Source of the DNA: Agrostemma githago
Lineage: Eukaryota; Streptophyta; Magnoliopsida; Caryophyllales; Caryophyllaceae
Length of the DNA stretch: 64,000 nt
Direction: 5' to 3'
NCBI GenBank assembly: GCA_958450325.1
Contig: OY288250.1
Span: forward strand, 41,886,683-41,950,682
A model generated the notes under the pieces. That model saw nothing but the letters and a program-made list of their open reading frames with translations, was not told the DNA's origin and did no database searches. The stretch's first letter is position 1. Each line of letters opens with the position of its first letter. The translations under genes were made by a program, and so were the position numbers. This document shows, piece after piece, positions 59,953 to 64,000 of the stretch.

Positions 59953-62900
59953 GTTGGTATCAGAGCATCACTGCTCCCAACGCTTACACCTGAAATTAGG
60001 GAAAATACCAGTAAATTATTTAAACAGTATATAAAATATTATTAGAGATGGGTAGAAACAAGATAAGGACTTAACTGTTAGGTTTATATGTTCTTGTAAC
60101 TCAATGATTAGCATTGAATATTTGTTAATTTTGTCTGGAGGAAGACGAATGAACAAGATGCTGTCATGATGCTGCTCCAGATCGGGACAAGACCTGCTTA
60201 GAACTCTCAACGCCTGCTGACTCGAGTGGACAATTTGGTGCTCCAAGAAAAATGTCGAAGGTGACTTCTCAGCTCCGATTTAGTTTGCTCAAGCTACAGG
60301 TTAGATGATCAAGAGTAGATTCATGTTCCACGATGTTGCAGTCGATCCAGATCAAGCGACCCTAGACTTGCGTGCTCGTTCCTTTGCAAGAAGATGAAGT
60401 AATCCTTTTGGTTCCCTCGTGAACCTTAGAGGTCCGAACTTTCCCTTCTCGTTATAGGTCTTCATCATCTTGAATCATTGATTCTTTTCTTCCTGCTTCT
60501 GCCTTTTCCAATTCTTCTCTTATATATTCTCATCATTATTCGCTTGGTGAATCCTTGTTCTATTCTCCTACTTTACCATCTCCCTCTTGAGATTCCTTGG
60601 TTAGACCAAATTCTGTCTTGTGAATCTTTTGGAAGTAAAGATGTTTGAGATTTAGTAAACCCTTAGCTTGTTACTTGATTTGAGGATTGTGAGTCTACCC
60701 TATCTTCTAAGCAAGTAAGAAATTTTTGAGGATTGAGTTGAATGGTATTAGTTGATTAATGGAATTAGGTTGTTACTTTAGACACTAAACCTTGGGTTAT
60801 AGATTACTTTGATTATTTTGGAGTACTTAGAGTTGAATATATTTTGGAGTAGTAAGAATAAAGTTTATTCTGTCTGATGGATACCTAATACCCAACATAG
60901 AACCTAGTTAAGTGTAAATAACAATTTTACTTGGGTTTCCTACCTAATGTTGACTTAATGGACTAATCGTGGAATTTTGGGATCATAAATCATTGATTAA
61001 GATGTTAGCCTAAGTGTTTTGGTACCATTTCAGGTCCTCATTAATGTTTAGTGAATTTTGGTTGACATAGATTAAACCTTGTTTCTTATGGATTAGATCG
61101 CAGAGCGTTGATGTAAGGTTGTAGCCTACAAACCTTAGAGTTGAATAACCTAAGTTTGGGCAGATCATTATTAGCCTTGAAGAAGAAAACATATTGCTCA
61201 ATTAAAGGTTGGCTTTATCGCGTTGTTTTGAGGAATAGTTAATATCAATCATCTTGATGGATTTATAGTTCAGAACCCTTAGACCACCGAGATTGTGGCT
61301 TCGTTGAGTTAATAAATATTTTAGTGGTTTCACTGTTACGATATGAAATTTGATGGAATTCTCATAAACCTTAGCTGAATGATGTGTTTGAAAATGTGAG
61401 TATCTGGCGTTACATGTCAGGCTGAGTGTGTTTAAGGTTTGGCGTACTTTCGTAACCTTTGTCTATTGATGATGTTAAGAATGTGTTGATGATCACTTTT
61501 GAGGTTTTCGTGTCCGAACATTGGTAATTGATGGATTTTTATTTAGTGTTCCTTAATCGAGAAATTTGAAGTATACCTCGAGTTTAGACCTTATGAGCTT
61601 TGAATTTATGAGCCTTAGTGATTACGAGTTTGGGGTATGTTTTGATGACCGTTGGAATCTTAATTAATGGATTAGTCTAAATCATTTGTGGATTCTTACC
61701 ATACTAATTGAAAGATTATATAAGTATGTAAGACTTAATTTTTGAGGCGGTGACAGTTGATAATTTTGGAGGTGGTAGATTGAGTAGGACCACTCTGTAC
61801 CGATATTGGACTTAGCGTTATTTGACGGGCCAATTACGAACCCGTGTTTGTGAGAGTCGTGCTAGGAATCTCGAGATGGTTAATTTCTTCTATAATCCTT
61901 GAGAGCCCTTTTTGATTCTCAACTCCGTCTTCCTTTCTGCTTCTCTTGAATTCTGTTACGGTAACTCCTGCCAATCCCTTGACCTTTATCGATTTTGAAA
62001 ACTCTTACTTTAATTTACTGTTTATCCTTGACTCTATTCATCCGTTCATCATTTCCCCGAACTTATGAAAAGTTTGACTAATTTAAAAATTTTGATTTTT
62101 GTGAAATTTTAACATTTCGAAGCATAATTTCAAATTCTAAAACTCCCCATTTTGTAAAAACTTTGAGCAATTTAACATTTTGGGTTATCGTGAAATTTGA
62201 ACATTTTGAGTTATGATTTCTATTTATGAAACTCCCCGTTTTGTAATAAGAAATTGACTAAATTAAACTTTTCGGATATCCTGAAATTTAACATTTTTGA
62301 ATTATAATTTAATAACTTTATACTTCAGTTTTGTTTTATCTTTAGTCGATATTTATACTTAGTCCTGTTTCAAAATGCCTTAATAATTTATTTTGAAAAT
62401 ATTTCAATTTTTTTTGATTTTCAACCGATCGGAATTTTATGAAGACTTTCATATTTCCAAATACTTCAACTTCTATAGGATTATTTTGTAAAGCGTTTTA
62501 ACATTGTCGAAATTATTTTGTATGTTCAAGTTTGATAGCATTTTTAAAACGTTCATAATTACTTTGATAATATTTTCGAAATTTTAACGTTTCGAATTTA
62601 GTTTTCGTTTTATTGTTGGTGGACTTTTGAATCTGTTATTGAAAATGTTTGACGACTGGTTTGATTTTTACTAACTACGAAATTTGATTTCTCCAAACTA
62701 AATTTTGTTTATCAGAAAAACAAATAGTATCGAATTTCTTAATTCAAATTATTTTACTTATGTTTTGAAAATATTTTGGTTATCCTATTAACTTCGAGTT
62801 TGTTTACAAATGTTATTTGACGTGGTTATTTTATCAAATAACTTTACTCTACGATTTCATTAACTTAGAAGATTTTAAATTCCAGGTGGCTTAGCCCAAT

Positions 62901-63078
62901 TCCACTTGGAATAAATATTTGCATTTGATTTCGTATCACTTTAAAAGTTGTAAAATTTTCTTTTACAACAAAATTATTATACAAATTTGTATCCCCATCT
63001 TTTCGAGTAGGGTAATCTTGATTCTCTTTCTGCTTATTCTTAGTTTCGAGGACGAAACTTTCTTTTAGTGGGCAGGAT
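59953..63078 (+). other. LARD-B internal region 2
   Basis: 3,126 bp, near-identical to internal region 1. Differs by a small insertion (CGAAATTTTAACG near 62577-62592), length of a T-run near 62406, and a few substitutions. Primer site at 59955-59966. PPT at 63067-63077. Confidence 0.9.
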
Positions 63079-64000
63079 TGTAACACCCGCTATTTTCCCT
63101 AGCGTTTTTATCCTTTCCGTTATGACTTCGTCATAACTCTATCACATTTTGACCTTATGTTTCATCTTTTTCCAAGCTTTATTTTCATTTTTGGGTTTAA
63201 TGATATTTATTTTTATTTTAAAGGATTTTAATTCTTTTAAATCTATTTATTTGATTTTCTTCGTAAGGTTATTAATTTTCCGCGAGGAATTCTATTTCTA
63301 TTCGAATTGACGTTTTTAAACTCCGATTTAAGTTATTCCTTTTCCTAAAAACGTTTAAATACATTTATTTAATATTTTCAAGTAGTAAATATTTTTATTT
63401 ACGAAAATTTAGCCATTAAAGATTCTATTACGAAGCTTCGCGAATAATTATTTTCTTACGCGAGGTTTACTCGAATTACTTTGAAATGCCTTTAACTATT
63501 TTACGATTATACTTTTTATCAACTACAAATTATTTGAGACATTTTCCTCATATTTTGGACCGACAAAGCTTCTGGTCACAATTTAACTATGTTTTATTAA
63601 TACGTTTCATTTTATCACATTAAACCGTAAACATAGGATTCTTTTCTTTTCATTGAATTGAGGCTTTACTACTCAAGCTCTTCCTACTCCTCTTCGTATC
63701 CCTTTGGCTAGCCATATTTGTCTAGATGCACTTTGGATTCCTCATTTTGGAGGCTTTAATTTCATTCTTACTCTTTAAAGTGTAGTAACCTCCATCTCCT
63801 CCTTTACTCTACATTCATTTTTGGCATTAACAAAAAAATTACTACAACATATTCATCATCCTTTTTTTTTTCCTTCTTGGCCGAGTACTCCCTCCCCTAT
63901 TCCAGCCTGATTTTTGCTCCATTTTGAGTCTCAATCGAATCGTTTTTATCGTCATATTAATCCTCTTTCCGATTCCTTCGTTAAGGTAATAATCGACGTC
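63079..64000 (+). repeat. LARD-B LTR 3 (cut by window end)
   Basis: First 922 bp of an LTR that agrees with LTR 2 rather than LTR 1 at the sites that distinguish them. Confidence 0.92.

Larger units (their letters stand above)
49848..64000 (+). mobile_element. Tandem LARD-B array, LTR-int-LTR-int-LTR
   Basis: Three LTRs (49848-53326, 56448-59952, 63079 to beyond 64000) separated by two internal regions (53327-56447 and 59953-63078). Period is 6,600 then 6,631 bp. Copies are nearly identical, with a handful of substitutions and a few indels. LTRs start TGTAACACCCGCTATTTTCC and end GGGGATTACA. No coding domain. Structure fits unequal recombination between LTRs, or an assembly duplication. The right end and target duplication are outside the window. 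It inserted in the LTR of the truncated LARD-A relative after GTTGATGC. Confidence 0.9.

Overview
This window looks like nuclear DNA from a flowering plant with a large, repeat-rich genome. Reasons: Ty3/gypsy elements of Athila and chromovirus type, Ty1/copia, CACTA (En/Spm), FAR1-type Mutator (MULE), Stowaway and LINE sequences; plant GT-AG introns; extended plant tRNA-Asp complementarity. I cannot fix the species (my weak hunch is Caryophyllales). I found no ordinary cellular gene that looks complete. Almost everything is transposable elements nested in one another.

Layout. 1-2495: minus-strand LTR-like DNA with CTCGATCGAGT palindromes. 2822-4380: solo LTR of an Asp-tRNA-primed gypsy family, with target duplication CTACG. 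5.5-7.6 kb: two unrecognised minus-strand gene fragments. 7579-9844: deleted, truncated Ty1/copia. From 9845: an Athila-like gypsy element in minus orientation. Its 3' LTR (9845-10123 plus 20650-21799) is split by a 10.5 kb coding-less LTR element with very long LTRs (LARD-A, 10124-20649). Its gag remnant lies at 38204-39667. Between these sit three TIR elements flanked by (TA)n tracts. The largest (22853-35845) is a FAR1-type MULE. One of its exons is split by a CACTA transposon (25603-34282, target duplication TCA), and the CACTA element is itself split by a small LTR element (25923-29225, target duplication ACGCG).

39668-45974 is a second Asp-primed gypsy element with a Q-rich unrecognised ORF and a broken 3' LTR. 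45975-49847 is a truncated LARD-A relative. From 49848 to the window end there is a tandem LARD-B array, LTR-internal-LTR-internal-LTR, with near-identical 6.6 kb units.

Most striking: the 25923-29225 element has only 74 bp between its LTRs. That spacer is a 47-nt copy of the 3' half of tRNA-Asp (beyond the anticodon, far longer than a normal primer site) followed by a polypurine tract. Its two LTRs appear to come from different subfamilies, yet the whole is flanked by a perfect 5-bp target duplication. This fits integration of a chimeric cDNA made by reading plus-strand strong-stop DNA deep into the primer tRNA and joining it to the 3' end of another cDNA.
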